Assembly (NCBI RefSeq): GCF_004327285.1 | Contig: NZ_QJUI01000009.1 | Location: 182,966 to 246,965, forward strand | Direction of reading: 5' to 3' | Origin: Phytopseudomonas daroniae | Lineage (GTDB): Bacteria; Pseudomonadota; Gammaproteobacteria; Pseudomonadales; Pseudomonadaceae | Length of the DNA stretch: 64,000 nt | Part shown: positions 32,963 through 41,806 of the stretch, one piece after another | Position numbering within the stretch: the first letter of the stretch is position 1 | Layout: each line of letters starts with the position of its first letter | The notes under the pieces: generated by a model | Told to the model about the DNA's origin: nothing | What the model saw: the letters and a program-made list of their open reading frames with translations, nothing else | The model's database searches: none | Translations under genes and position numbers: made by a program

Positions 32963-34003
32963 TCAAGCGGTGCTGCCACGCTCGATGATCGCGAACCCGG
33001 TATCCATGCTCGGTTCGGCGCTCTGGCCGTCGAAGCGGCGCAGCAGCGCTTCGGCGACTTGCCTGCCCATCTCGGTGGCGTTGACGCTGACCGTGGACAG
33101 GGCAGGGTTGGCGAATTGGCCATTGAGGGTGTCGCCGAAGCCCAGCACGGCGATGTCGCCAGGCACGTTCAGCCCGCGGGTGGCCGCTTCAGCCAGCACG
33201 CCGAGGGCCACGGTATCCGAGCTGCAGAAGATGAAGTCCGGCCGTTCACCGGCATCCAGCAGATTGGCCAGGCCCTTGCGGCCGACCTCCCAGGTCGCCG
33301 GCAGGGGCAGGGTCTGTACCGCCACGGTCTCGACACCCAGCGTGGTGAGGCGGCCGATCACCGCGTTACAGCGGCGCAGCGCACGAGGATCGTCGACGCC
33401 GATCACCGCCCAGCGCCGGTAGCCCCGAGCGAAGAAGTGCTCGGCCACGGCGGCGCCGACCTGCTCATGGGAGAAGCCCACCTGCATGTCCAGTCCGTCG
33501 TCGCCGAGATCCCAGGCTTCGACCACCGGGATGCCGGCGGACGCCAGGCGTTCGCGGCTGGCCTGGGTGTGAAAGGTGCCGGTCAGCACGATGCCGTCCG
33601 GGCGACGGCCGAGAATGGCTGCCAGCAGGGCTTCTTCATGTTCGGGGGTGTAGCCGCTCGGCCCGACCAGGGTGTGATAGCCGGCTTCGGCGAGGCGATC
33701 CATGATCGCCTGCACCACGCTGGCGTAGATCGAATTGGCGATGGTCGGCAGCACGATGGCCACCAGGCGGCTCTTGCTGGTCGCCAGGCCACCGGCCATC
33801 AGGTTGGGCACGTAACCCATGGCGCGTACCACTTCGAGTACATGCGCGCGGGTGGCATCGCTGACCAGCTCCGGACGCTGGATCGCCCGCGACACGGTGA
33901 TCGGCGACACACCGGCCTTGAGCGCCACATCCTTGACCGTGATCGGCAGGTCGCCGAGGTCACCGCGGTCTTTGGCCAGCTCTCTGCGCGATTTTCTTGC
34001 CAC
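32963..34003 (-). CDS. LacI/GntR-type transcriptional regulator
   Basis: 346 aa. The N-terminal HTH (ITVKDVALKAGVSPITVSRAIQRPELVSDATRAHVLEVVRAMGYVPN) includes the hinge helix that inserts into the central CG of the operator. The ligand domain has IVLPTIANSIYASVVQAIMDRLAEAGYHTLVG, TGTFHTQASRERL and FCSSDTVALGVLAEAATRGL. It resembles gluconate-type GntR repressors. Twin operators lie between it and gudD on the same strand, so it most likely represses gudD and is relieved by a sugar acid such as glucarate. The stop codon is followed by the palindrome at 32850. Confidence 0.9.
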   Translation of the reverse strand: MARKSRRELAKDRGDLGDLPITVKDVALKAGVSPITVSRAIQRPELVSDATRAHVLEVVRAMGYVPNLMAGGLATSKSRLVAIVLPTIANSIYASVVQAIMDRLAEAGYHTLVGPSGYTPEHEEALLAAILGRRPDGIVLTGTFHTQASRERLASAGIPVVEAWDLGDDGLDMQVGFSHEQVGAAVAEHFFARGYRRWAVIGVDDPRALRRCNAVIGRLTTLGVETVAVQTLPLPATWEVGRKGLANLLDAGERPDFIFCSSDTVALGVLAEAATRGLNVPGDIAVLGFGDTLNGQFANPALSTVSVNATEMGRQVAEALLRRFDGQSAEPSMDTGFAIIERGSTA

Positions 34004-34044
34004 GTGGTCGTCTCGGTCTAAGCAGCGATGGGTTACCCGGCAGG

Positions 34045-34704
34045 TTACGGCAGGGGCGCGGCGTTGTCGCCCGTGCGCAGCATGAACAGGCGGAACACCA
34101 CCACGGTGGTGAACAGCTGGCAGAGTCCGAGCAGCAGATCGAGTAGCAGGCGCCCGGCCGGATCGGCAGCGATATCGCCGGCCATGAAGCCGATCACCCA
34201 GATCGGCACCATCACCAGCAGCACGCAGGCGAAGATCGGCCAGAAATGCCCGCGGGTCAGTTGCAGGCTTTCATGCAGTGCCTGCAGCGGCGACAGGCCG
34301 CGCAGCACCAGCAGGTAATCGGAAAATACCAGGCGCACCATCAGCCACAGCCCCGGCAGGATGAACAGCGAGGCGCCCAGCATGATCGCCAGGGTGCCGA
34401 TGCCGGCCAGCAGCACGAAGCGCGGCCACAGGCTCAGGCTCATGGCGATCAGCGCGCGCTTGGCCGGCTGCCCGCCGCTGCTGCGTGCCTCGATGAACAG
34501 GATCAGCGCGGCGCTGTACAGCGGATAGAAGAACAGCCCGAGCAGTACGTCGTAGAGCGGTGCCTGGGCGGCAGCGACCAGGCCTTCGATCTGCAGGCGA
34601 AGAACTGCCTCCAGGAGCAGGAAGGGCAGGCACAGGAGGATGATCTGCAGCAGGTTTTGCCGGAAGAAGTACCAGGCGTCACGCAAGGCGTCGAGGGGAT
34701 TCAT
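34045..34704 (-). CDS. YciC-family inner-membrane protein
   Basis: 219 aa, six hydrophobic segments (for example LLQIILLCLPFLLLEAVLRL, LFFYPLYSAALILFIEA, FVLLAGIGTLAIMLGASLFILPGLWLMVRL and VLLVMVPIWVIGFMAGDIA). The LMVRLVFSDYLLVLRGLSPLQALHESLQLTRGHFW segment is characteristic of the YciC/UPF0259 family. The function is unknown; relatives are thought to sit in envelope maintenance. It lies alone between the LacI gene and the MITE-like element. Confidence 0.75.
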   Translation of the reverse strand: MNPLDALRDAWYFFRQNLLQIILLCLPFLLLEAVLRLQIEGLVAAAQAPLYDVLLGLFFYPLYSAALILFIEARSSGGQPAKRALIAMSLSLWPRFVLLAGIGTLAIMLGASLFILPGLWLMVRLVFSDYLLVLRGLSPLQALHESLQLTRGHFWPIFACVLLVMVPIWVIGFMAGDIAADPAGRLLLDLLLGLCQLFTTVVVFRLFMLRTGDNAAPLP

Positions 34705-34814
34705 GGAAAGTCGCGGCCAGAAAAACAGGTCGTCATCATACGAGGGCGCCGGTTTCTCGACCAGTGATGAGGCGAGCCTCGATCACCGTCAGGTCGCGGC
34801 TTTCGACCTGGGGT

Positions 34815-34946
34815 ACCTCTAAAAACTATCTGCGTTGTCATCACTGCGTTAAAAACAGGCTCAAAATGCTCATTTACAGCTCGTAAACTGCGCTTTTTCG
34901 CCTGTTTTTGCCTTGTGCTGACTACCTCGCCTACGTTTTTAGAGGT
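34815..34946. repeat. 132-bp MITE-like element, copy 1
   Basis: Terminal inverted repeat ACCTCTAAAAAC (34815-34826) with GTTTTTAGAGGT (34935-34946). Inner inverted repeat AAAAACAGGC with GCCTGTTTTT. A second copy of the same length with about six substitutions is at 50412-50543. It is AT-rich compared with its surroundings and non-coding. It lies before the NYN gene. Confidence 0.85.
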
Positions 34947-35017
34947 GCCCCTGGAGGGGGCGAGGCTGGCATACTGGCTACCCGTGCAACCCGCGCGAGC
35001 CCTTGTGAGGATGTCCG

Positions 35018-35497
35018 GTGAAAAAAATAGCCGTGTTCGCCGACGTACAGAATCTCTATTACACCGTGCGCCAGGCCTATGGCTGTCACTTCAACTACAC
35101 CGCGTTCTGGGCCGAGCTGGCCGGCGGTGGCGAGATCGTCGAGGCGTACGCCTATGCCATCGACCGCGGCGACCCCAAGCAGCAGCAGTTCCAGCAGATC
35201 CTGCGCAACCTCGGTTTCACCGTGAAGCTCAAACCCTACATTCAGCGCAGTGATGGTTCGGCCAAGGGCGATTGGGACGTGGGCATCACCATCGACGTGA
35301 TGGATGCTGCGGCGAACGTCGACAGCGTGGTGCTGGCTTCCGGCGACGGCGATTTCGATCTGCTGCTCGAGCGTATTCGCCAGCGCCATGGCGTCGAGGC
35401 CGTGGCCTACGGCGTTCCCGGGCTTACCGCACAATCGCTGGTGCGCGCGGCTACTCGTTATGTGCCCATCGAGGGTCATCTGTTGTTGAAACACTGA
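35018..35497 (+). CDS. NYN-domain (PIN-like) putative nuclease, LabA/DUF88 type
   Basis: 159 aa from GTG 35018 with GAGGA 6 nt upstream. Acidic residues of the PIN-like active site are visible: IAVFADVQNLYY (first Asp and Asn), KGDWDVGITIDVM (second Asp cluster) and VVLASGDGDFDLLLERI (third). NYN proteins process RNA in several systems. The next gene, an exonuclease, starts 8 nt after the stop, suggesting that the pair acts together in RNA or DNA turnover. Confidence 0.85.
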   Translation: MKKIAVFADVQNLYYTVRQAYGCHFNYTAFWAELAGGGEIVEAYAYAIDRGDPKQQQFQQILRNLGFTVKLKPYIQRSDGSAKGDWDVGITIDVMDAAANVDSVVLASGDGDFDLLLERIRQRHGVEAVAYGVPGLTAQSLVRAATRYVPIEGHLLLKH

Positions 35498-35505
35498 GGC
35501 TTTAC

Positions 35506-36111
35506 GTGAAACCCATCGCTGTCATCGACTTCGAAACCACCGGCATGTCGCCGGCCCAGCAGGCGCGTGCCACCGAAATCGGTGTGGTGATCATCGAGAA
35601 CGGGCAGATCACCGCGCGTTACCAGAGCCTGATGAACAGCGGTGCCTGGGTGCCGCCGTTCATCGAGCAACTCACCGGCATCAGCAACGCCATGTTGCGT
35701 GATGCGCCACCGGCGGCCGAGGTGATGCATGACGTCGCCGAGTTCGTTGGCGACATTCCGATGCTGGCGCACAACGCCTCCTTCGATCAGAAGTTCTGGG
35801 ACGCCGAACTGGGCCTGATCGGGCGCAACCGTGCCCAGCCGTTCGCCTGCTCGCTGCTGCTGTCGCGGCGTCTGCTGCCAGGCGCACCGAGCCACAAGCT
35901 CGGCAATCTCAACCGCTGGGCGCGCCTGCCGGATACCGGCAAGGCTCACCGAGCGCTGGCCGACGCGGAGATGGCCGCCAACCTCACCCTGCATCTGTGC
36001 CGCCTGTTGCGCGAGGAGTACGGCCGCAGTGTGGTCGATCACGACTTCCTGCGTCAGTTGCAGGGCATGTCGGCGGCCAAGGTTCGCGCGATACTCAACG
36101 TCGTGGGTTAG
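35506..36111 (+). CDS. DnaQ-like 3'-5' exonuclease (DEDDh)
   Basis: 201 aa from GTG 35506, chosen because TGAGG is 7 nt upstream and the Exo I motif follows directly. Motifs: Exo I VIDFETTG, Exo II LAHNASFDQKFWDAE, Exo III HRALADAEM. This is a complete DEDDh set like the epsilon proofreading subunit or PolC exonuclease domain. It lacks a polymerase-binding extension, so a stand-alone nuclease is likely. Probably co-transcribed with the NYN gene; rhlE follows after 63 nt. Confidence 0.87.
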   Translation: MKPIAVIDFETTGMSPAQQARATEIGVVIIENGQITARYQSLMNSGAWVPPFIEQLTGISNAMLRDAPPAAEVMHDVAEFVGDIPMLAHNASFDQKFWDAELGLIGRNRAQPFACSLLLSRRLLPGAPSHKLGNLNRWARLPDTGKAHRALADAEMAANLTLHLCRLLREEYGRSVVDHDFLRQLQGMSAAKVRAILNVVG

Positions 36112-36174
36112 GGCGATCTGTTCCCGGACAGGATAAACTGTGCGGCATTCCCATTGCCCATCACGTTGCCCGCC

Positions 36175-37503
36175 ATGACCTTCGCTTCCCTCGGCCTGAT
36201 CGAACCTCTGCTGCGCTGCCTTGACGGCCTCGATTACAAGACCCCGACGCCCGTGCAGGCCCAGGCCATCGGCCCGATCATCAAGGGCCGCGATCTGATG
36301 GCCGCGGCGCAAACCGGCACCGGCAAGACCGCGGCCTTCACCCTGCCGATCCTGCAGCGCCTGATGATGGAAGGCCCGAGTGTGGCGAGCAATTCGGTGC
36401 GTGCGCTGGTGCTGGTGCCGACCCGTGAGCTGGCCGAGCAGGTGCAGCAGAGCGTGCAGACCTACTCGCAGTTTCTGCCGCTGCGCAGCTACGCAGTGTA
36501 CGGCGGCGTCAGCATCAACCCGCAGATGATGAAGCTGCGCAAAGGGCTCGACGTATTGGTTGCCACACCCGGCCGGCTGCTCGACCTGTACCGCCAGAAC
36601 GCGGTGAAGTTCTCCCAACTGCAGGTACTGGTGCTCGACGAAGCCGATCGCATGCTCGACCTGGGTTTCGCCCGCGAGCTGGATGACCTGTTCGCCGCCT
36701 TGCCGAAGAAGCGCCAGACCCTGCTGTTTTCCGCGACCTTCTCCGAAGCCATTCGCACCCTGGCCGGCGAAATGCTGCGCGATCCGCTGAGCATCGAGGT
36801 CAGCCCGCGCAACGCCGCGGCCAAGTCGGTCAAACAGTGGCTGATCCCGGTGGACAAGAAGCGCAAGGCCGAGCTGTTCCTGCACCTCTACCGCAGCAGG
36901 AAATGGTCGCAGGTGCTGGTGTTCGCCAAGACCCGCAAGGGCGTCGACGAGCTGGGGCAGGAGCTGCTGGCCGCGGGCATTCGTGCCGACTCGATCCACG
37001 GCGACAAGCCGCAGCCAACCCGCCTGCGTGCGCTGCAGCGCTTCAAGAACGGTGAAGTCGACGTGCTGGTCGCCACCGACGTGGCCGCCCGTGGCCTGGA
37101 TATCGACGATCTGCCGCTGGTGGTCAACTTCGACCTGCCCATCGTCGCCGAAGACTACGTGCACCGCATTGGCCGTACCGGTCGTGCGGGAGCCAGCGGC
37201 CAGGCCGTATCACTGGTCTGCGCCGACGAGGTGCAATTGCTGTCGGCCATCGAGGCGCTGATCCAGCAGATCCTGCAGCGTGTCGACGAGCCAGACTTCA
37301 TTCCCGACCACCGCGTGCCGCAGACGGTCGCTGGCGGCCTGGTGGTGAAAAAGCCGAAGAAACTGAAAAAACCCAAGGTGGTCGGCGGCGGCAAGTCCGG
37401 CAGCCTGGGCCGCTGGATGGAAAGCGACGAACCCGCTGCACCGCCGGTCAAGGCCATCCGCAAGGTGCCGAGCTTCGGTGGTAAGCCGAAGGGCGGGCGC
37501 TAG
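36175..37503 (+). CDS. rhlE: DEAD-box RNA helicase RhlE
   Basis: 442 aa from ATG 36175 (MTFASLGL, the Q-motif start). Motifs: Q (PTPVQAQAI), I (AAAQTGTGKTAAF), Ia (VPTRELAEQ), II (VLDEADRMLDLGF), III (FSATFS), and VI (HRIGRTGRAGASGQAVSLV). The C-terminal tail is rich in Lys and Pro (KKPKKLKKPKVVGG), typical of RhlE and used for RNA binding. It remodels RNA in ribosome maturation and mRNA decay in the cytoplasm. Confidence 0.93.
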   Translation: MTFASLGLIEPLLRCLDGLDYKTPTPVQAQAIGPIIKGRDLMAAAQTGTGKTAAFTLPILQRLMMEGPSVASNSVRALVLVPTRELAEQVQQSVQTYSQFLPLRSYAVYGGVSINPQMMKLRKGLDVLVATPGRLLDLYRQNAVKFSQLQVLVLDEADRMLDLGFARELDDLFAALPKKRQTLLFSATFSEAIRTLAGEMLRDPLSIEVSPRNAAAKSVKQWLIPVDKKRKAELFLHLYRSRKWSQVLVFAKTRKGVDELGQELLAAGIRADSIHGDKPQPTRLRALQRFKNGEVDVLVATDVAARGLDIDDLPLVVNFDLPIVAEDYVHRIGRTGRAGASGQAVSLVCADEVQLLSAIEALIQQILQRVDEPDFIPDHRVPQTVAGGLVVKKPKKLKKPKVVGGGKSGSLGRWMESDEPAAPPVKAIRKVPSFGGKPKGGR

Positions 37504-37588
37504 GGGCTGGACTTTGGTGCGCTTACCCATACAGCCCCCGGTATCGCTTCGTTCAACCCTGGCTACGTTCCGCTGTTCAGCCCGGCGC

Positions 37589-37951
37589 TCAGATATTCTG
37601 GCCGATCCGCCACAGCACACCGCTCGGGTCGAAGATGATGAACTCGCGGATGCCCCAGGGCTGGTCTTCGGGGGCGATGGTGCGTACGCCGAAGCGTTCG
37701 GCCAGGTTTTCCTGTTGCACATGGGCCCACCAGGCTTCGACGTCATCGACCAGCAGGTGCATGACGAAGTTGTCCGCCTGCTCCTTGACGTAGAAATTCT
37801 GCAGCAGGAAGGCGCTGTGCTCGCCATTGCTGAAGTAGCTCATCTCGTCCGATTGCCAGCCGGGTTTGAAGCCCAGGGCGGTGTAGAACGCCTGGCTTAG
37901 CGGGTAGTCCTTTGCCGGGATGAAGGTCTTGAGTTCGACGCTGGTCAGCAT
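37589..37951 (-). CDS. VOC/glyoxalase-superfamily protein
   Basis: 120 aa from ATG 37951, with AGGAGG 6-7 nt upstream. Two beta-alpha-beta-beta-beta units: ELKTFIPAKDYPLSQAFYTALGFKPGW and MHLLVDDVEAWWAHVQQENL, ending DPSGVLWRIGQ. The metal-ligand pattern of true glyoxalase I is not complete, so it may be a binding protein or a resistance-type VOC protein. Substrate unknown. It lies 22 nt before the flavoprotein gene end on the same strand. Confidence 0.8.
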   Translation of the reverse strand: MLTSVELKTFIPAKDYPLSQAFYTALGFKPGWQSDEMSYFSNGEHSAFLLQNFYVKEQADNFVMHLLVDDVEAWWAHVQQENLAERFGVRTIAPEDQPWGIREFIIFDPSGVLWRIGQNI

Positions 37952-37973
37952 GGGGATCCTCCTGATCCGTGAA

Positions 37974-39218
37974 TTATCGGGTGTTGTTTCGTAGCCAGCG
38001 CGCGATGCCCTGGCCGGCCACGCGGCCACTGGCGAAGCAGGCGGTGAGCAGATAGCCGCCGGTGGGGGCTTCCCAGTCAAGCATTTCGCCCGCGCAGAAG
38101 GTGCCGGGCAGGGCGGTCAGCATCAGCCCCTTGTCGAGGGCTTCGAATGGCACGCCGCCGGCACTGCTGATCGCCTCTTCCAGTGGGCGCGGTTGGCGCA
38201 GCTGGATGGGCAGGGCTTTGATCGAGGCGGCCAGGCGTCCAGGGTCGACGAAGTGTTCGGCGGGGGCCAGTTCACGTAGCAGTGCAGCCTTGGCGCCATC
38301 CAGCCCGGCCTGGCGATGCAGGTGTTTGGCCATGGAGTGTGAGCCGCGCGGTTTGCTCAGGGCCTTGCTCAGGGCTTCTTCGCTACGTTGTGGCAGCAGG
38401 TCGAGATGCACCGTGCAACTGCCGTCGCGACTGATGCGCTGGCGAATTCCGGCGGACAGGGCGTACACCAGGCTGCCCTCGATGCCCGTGGCGGTGAGTA
38501 CGAACTCACCCTGGCGCTGCGCTTCGCCAGCCAGGCTCAGGGCGACGTTCTTCAGCGGCGCGCCGGCGAATTTTTCGCGCAGTAATGGGCTCCAGGCGTC
38601 CACATCGAAACCGCAGTTGCTGGGCTGCAGCGGGGCGATGGGTACGCCGGCCTGTTGCAGATGTGCGACCCAACTGCCATCGGAGCCGAGCCGCGGCCAA
38701 CTGCCGCCGCCCAGGGCCAGCAACACGGCATCGGCATGGATCGAGCGCTCGCCCTCTGGTGTGTCTAGCCGCAAGCTGCCATCGGCATTCCAGCCCAGCC
38801 AGCGGTGTCGGGTATGTAAATGCACGCCCGCTTCGCGCAGGCGTTTGAGCCAGGCGCGCAACAGCGGCGCGGCCTTCATGTCGGTGGGGAACACGCGACC
38901 CGAGGTGCCGACGAAGGTCTCGATGCCAAGGCCATGAATCCAGTCGCGCAGGGCATCGGCGTCGAAGTCTTGCAGCAGCTTGTCGATCTGCGGCTGGCGT
39001 TCGCCGTAGCGAGCGACGAAAACCGGGTAGGGTTCGGAGTGAGTGATGTTCATGCCGCCGACGCCGGCGAGGAGGAATTTGCGCCCCACCGATGGCATGG
39101 CATCGAACAGTTCGACGCGCAGGCCGGCACCTGCCAGTACCTCGGCGGCCATCAGGCCGGCTGGGCCGCCGCCGATGATGGCGACCGAGTGGGGGGAGGG
39201 CGTGGGAGTGTCGGTCAT
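37974..39218 (-). CDS. BaiN/YhiN-like FAD-dependent oxidoreductase
   Basis: 414 aa of the HI0933/TIGR03862 family. The N-terminal dinucleotide fold is SVAIIGGGPAGLMAAEVLAGAG, followed by GRKFLLAGVGGMNITHSEPY, typical of this family, RVFPTDMKAAPLLRAWL, and a C-terminal FAD-closing LDWEAPTGGYLLTACFASGRVAGQ. The physiological substrate is mostly unknown; a related enzyme reduces bile-acid enones in gut bacteria. Start confirmed by the compact MTDTPTPSPHSVAIIGGG. It is transcribed toward the VOC gene. Confidence 0.87.
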   Translation of the reverse strand: MTDTPTPSPHSVAIIGGGPAGLMAAEVLAGAGLRVELFDAMPSVGRKFLLAGVGGMNITHSEPYPVFVARYGERQPQIDKLLQDFDADALRDWIHGLGIETFVGTSGRVFPTDMKAAPLLRAWLKRLREAGVHLHTRHRWLGWNADGSLRLDTPEGERSIHADAVLLALGGGSWPRLGSDGSWVAHLQQAGVPIAPLQPSNCGFDVDAWSPLLREKFAGAPLKNVALSLAGEAQRQGEFVLTATGIEGSLVYALSAGIRQRISRDGSCTVHLDLLPQRSEEALSKALSKPRGSHSMAKHLHRQAGLDGAKAALLRELAPAEHFVDPGRLAASIKALPIQLRQPRPLEEAISSAGGVPFEALDKGLMLTALPGTFCAGEMLDWEAPTGGYLLTACFASGRVAGQGIARWLRNNTR

Positions 39219-39248
39219 GGTGGCATCAGATTGGGCAAAGAGAGAAGT

Positions 39249-40169
39249 TTACCCGAGGCTTCGTTGCTGCCATACCCGCGCGGCACTGTGGTGGAGGATG
39301 CCGTGGCGCCGGGCCAGGGCGTGGCGATCCTTGCTGTAGCCGCCACCGATCACGCCGACCACGGGAATGTCGCGGCCCAGGCAATGCTGCAGCACGGCCT
39401 CGTCGCGGGCGGCCAGGCCGGCGTCGGTGAGTTGCAGGTAGCCGAGGGCATCGTCGCGGTGTACGTCGACGCCGGCGTCGTAGAGCACGATATCCGGCTG
39501 ATAGAGGGGTAGCAGGTAGTTGAGGCTGTCGTCGACCACCCGCAGGTAGTCGCTGTCGCCCATGCCCCGGGGCAGGGGAATGTCCCAGTCGCTGGCGGCC
39601 TTGCGCGCCGGGAAGTTCTGCTCGCAGTGCAAGGATACGGTGATCGCGTCCGGCGTATCGGCGAGCAGGCGCGCCGTGCCATCACCCTGGTGCACGTCGC
39701 AGTCGAAGATCAGCACTCGCTGCGCCTTGCCGCTTTCCAGCAGGTAGCGGGCGATTACCGCCAGATCATTGAAGATGCAGAAACCCGCCGGGTAATCGTA
39801 GTGAGCGTGGTGGGTGCCGCCCGCCAGGTGACAGGCCAGGCCGTGGTGCAGGGCCTGCTCGGTGGCCAGCAGCGAGCCGCCGACTGCTCGCACGGTGCGT
39901 CGAGCCAGCTCCGGGCTCCACGGCAGGCCCAGGCGGCGCTGATCCTCGTGGCTCAGCTCGCCGCTCAGGTAACGCTCTACATAGGCGGGGCAATGGCAGA
40001 GGGCGAGGATGTCCGCGGGGCAGATTTCCGGGCGCAGCAGGTCGATATCCCGAGTCAGTCCGCTGTCCACCAGGTGGTCGCGCAGCAGACGGAATTTCTC
40101 CATCGGGAAGCGATGTCCTTCTGGAAAGGGCGGGCTGTAGTCGTCGTGGTAGATCAGCGGCAGGGGCAT
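39249..40169 (-). CDS. Histone-deacetylase-superfamily amidohydrolase
   Basis: 306 aa from ATG 40169. Zinc site and charge relay: GGTHHAHYDYPAGFCIFND (His-His pair), LIFDCDVHQGDGT (Asp and His ligands), and DIVLYDAGVDVHRDDALG (last Asp). It is a class IV/acetoin-utilisation-type deacetylase; bacterial members deacetylate small amines or acyl compounds. It is divergent from the GNAT gene with 47 nt between the starts, which raises the possibility of an acetylation/deacetylation pair, not proven. Confidence 0.87.
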   Translation of the reverse strand: MPLPLIYHDDYSPPFPEGHRFPMEKFRLLRDHLVDSGLTRDIDLLRPEICPADILALCHCPAYVERYLSGELSHEDQRRLGLPWSPELARRTVRAVGGSLLATEQALHHGLACHLAGGTHHAHYDYPAGFCIFNDLAVIARYLLESGKAQRVLIFDCDVHQGDGTARLLADTPDAITVSLHCEQNFPARKAASDWDIPLPRGMGDSDYLRVVDDSLNYLLPLYQPDIVLYDAGVDVHRDDALGYLQLTDAGLAARDEAVLQHCLGRDIPVVGVIGGGYSKDRHALARRHGILHHSAARVWQQRSLG

Positions 40170-40216
40170 ACAATGGCGGCGTTGGTGAACCCTGAGCAGT
40201 ATGCACGAGAAGCGAA

Positions 40217-40771
40217 ATGGATGTGATCGAGCTGCAGACGCCACGTCTGAACCTGCGCGCCTGGCATGACGAAGACCTGAGCGAGCTGGCGACACTGTGC
40301 GCTGACCCTGAGGTGATGCGCTATTTTCCCGCACCCTTGAGCCGCGAGCAGAGCATGGCGTTACTGGCGCGTCTGCAGCAGCACTTCAGGCAGCACGGTT
40401 TCGGCTTCTGGGCGTTGCAGCGTCGTGAGGATGGGCGCTTTATCGGCTTCACCGGGCTGGCCCATGTTGGCTTCGAGGCTCCCTTCAAGCCAGCGGTGGA
40501 GATTGGCTGGCGACTGGTGCCGGGTCATTGGGGGCAGGGCTATGCACAGGAGGCCGCTCGCGCCGCTCTGGATTGCGCTTTTGGCCGCTTGGCGCTGGAG
40601 CGGGTGGTGTCCTTCACCGCTACCGTGAATACGCCATCGCAGCGAGTGATGCAGGCGCTCGGCATGCGGCCGGCTGGCGGCTTCGAACACCCGGCGCTGG
40701 CGCCCGGGCACCCGCTACGCCAGCACCTGCTGTACGAGATGACGCGAAACGGATGGCTGAAGCGGGGCTGA
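40217..40771 (+). CDS. GNAT N-acetyltransferase, RimJ/RimL type
   Basis: 184 aa. Typical start LQTPRLNLRAWHDEDLSELATLCADPEVMRYFP, the acetyl-CoA pyrophosphate loop EIGWRLVPGHWGQGYAQEAARAALDCAF, and the final VVSFTATVNTPSQRVMQALGM. Members acetylate ribosomal proteins, antibiotics or small molecules; the substrate is unknown. It shares a promoter region with the divergent HDAC-like gene and precedes tesB. Confidence 0.85.
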   Translation: MDVIELQTPRLNLRAWHDEDLSELATLCADPEVMRYFPAPLSREQSMALLARLQQHFRQHGFGFWALQRREDGRFIGFTGLAHVGFEAPFKPAVEIGWRLVPGHWGQGYAQEAARAALDCAFGRLALERVVSFTATVNTPSQRVMQALGMRPAGGFEHPALAPGHPLRQHLLYEMTRNGWLKRG

Positions 40772-40892
40772 GCCTGTCGTCTCTGCCGCCATGCCAATAT
40801 TCCTGACGGCCCGCAAAGGCATTACCATTCACCGTCCGCGCACCCCGCGCGTGTCGCAGTATTGCCCTGGTCAAGGGCCGTGGAGAACCGCT

Positions 40893-41762
40893 ATGAGTCA
40901 AGTCCTGCAAGAGTTGGTGGCGTTGCTGAGCCTTGAGGCCATCGAGGAAAACCTGTTCCGTGGCGTCAGCCAGGATCTCGGCTTTCGCCAACTCTTCGGT
41001 GGCCAGGTACTGGGGCAATGCGTGTCGGCGGCCTCCCAGACGGTCGAGGCGGATCGCCACGTGCATTCGCTGCACGGTTACTTTCTGCGCCCTGGCGATG
41101 CCACGTTGCCGGTGGTGTATCAGGTCGACCGCGTGCGTGACGGCGGCAGCTTCAGCACCCGCCGGGTGACGGCGGTGCAGAAGGGCAAGGCGATCTTCAC
41201 CTGCAGCGCCTCGTTCCAGTACCTGGAGGAAGGGCTCCACCATCAGGAGCAGATGCCCGATGTACCAGGCCCGGAAGGGCTGCGTTCGGAAACCGAACTG
41301 GCCAGCCTGGTGGCTGACTCGCTGCCGCCGCGGGTACGTGAGCGTGTGCTGTTCGACAAACCCATCGACATCCGCCCGGTCACCGTCGACAACCCGTTCG
41401 CGCCGCAGCGCAGCGAGCCGGTCAAGTACGTATGGTTCCGCGCGGACGGCGAGCTGCCGGACACGCCCGCCATCCACAAGTACCTGCTGGGCTACGCCTC
41501 GGACTTCAATCTGCTGACCACCTCGATGCTGCCCCACGGCGTATCGGTGTGGCAGAAATTCATGCAGGTCGCCAGCCTCGATCACTCCATCTGGTTCCAC
41601 GGCAACCTGCGCATGGACGACTGGCTGCTCTACGCCATGGACAGCCCCTGGGCAGGCAATGCCCGCGGTTTCTCCCGCGGCAGTGTGTTCAACCGTCAGG
41701 GCCAGCTGGTTGCCTCGGTTGCGCAGGAAGGCCTGATCCGCTTGCGCGAAGACTGGCGCTGA
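40893..41762 (+). CDS. tesB: Acyl-CoA thioesterase II
   Basis: 289 aa from ATG 40893 (GGAGAA 5 nt upstream), the length of E. coli TesB. A double hot-dog fold: FRGVSQDLGFRQLFGGQVLGQCVSAASQTV and HSLHGYFLRPGD in the first unit, then SLDHSIWFHGNLRMDDWLLYAMDSPWAGNARGFSRGSVF with the catalytic Asp/Thr/Gln region in the second. It hydrolyses medium and long acyl-CoA in the cytosol. The HAD gene follows after 44 nt in the same direction. Confidence 0.93.
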   Translation: MSQVLQELVALLSLEAIEENLFRGVSQDLGFRQLFGGQVLGQCVSAASQTVEADRHVHSLHGYFLRPGDATLPVVYQVDRVRDGGSFSTRRVTAVQKGKAIFTCSASFQYLEEGLHHQEQMPDVPGPEGLRSETELASLVADSLPPRVRERVLFDKPIDIRPVTVDNPFAPQRSEPVKYVWFRADGELPDTPAIHKYLLGYASDFNLLTTSMLPHGVSVWQKFMQVASLDHSIWFHGNLRMDDWLLYAMDSPWAGNARGFSRGSVFNRQGQLVASVAQEGLIRLREDWR

Positions 41763-41806
41763 GCGGTTTCGCAGCGGCTATTCGATATTGTCCTGCCGGA
41801 GGGGTA

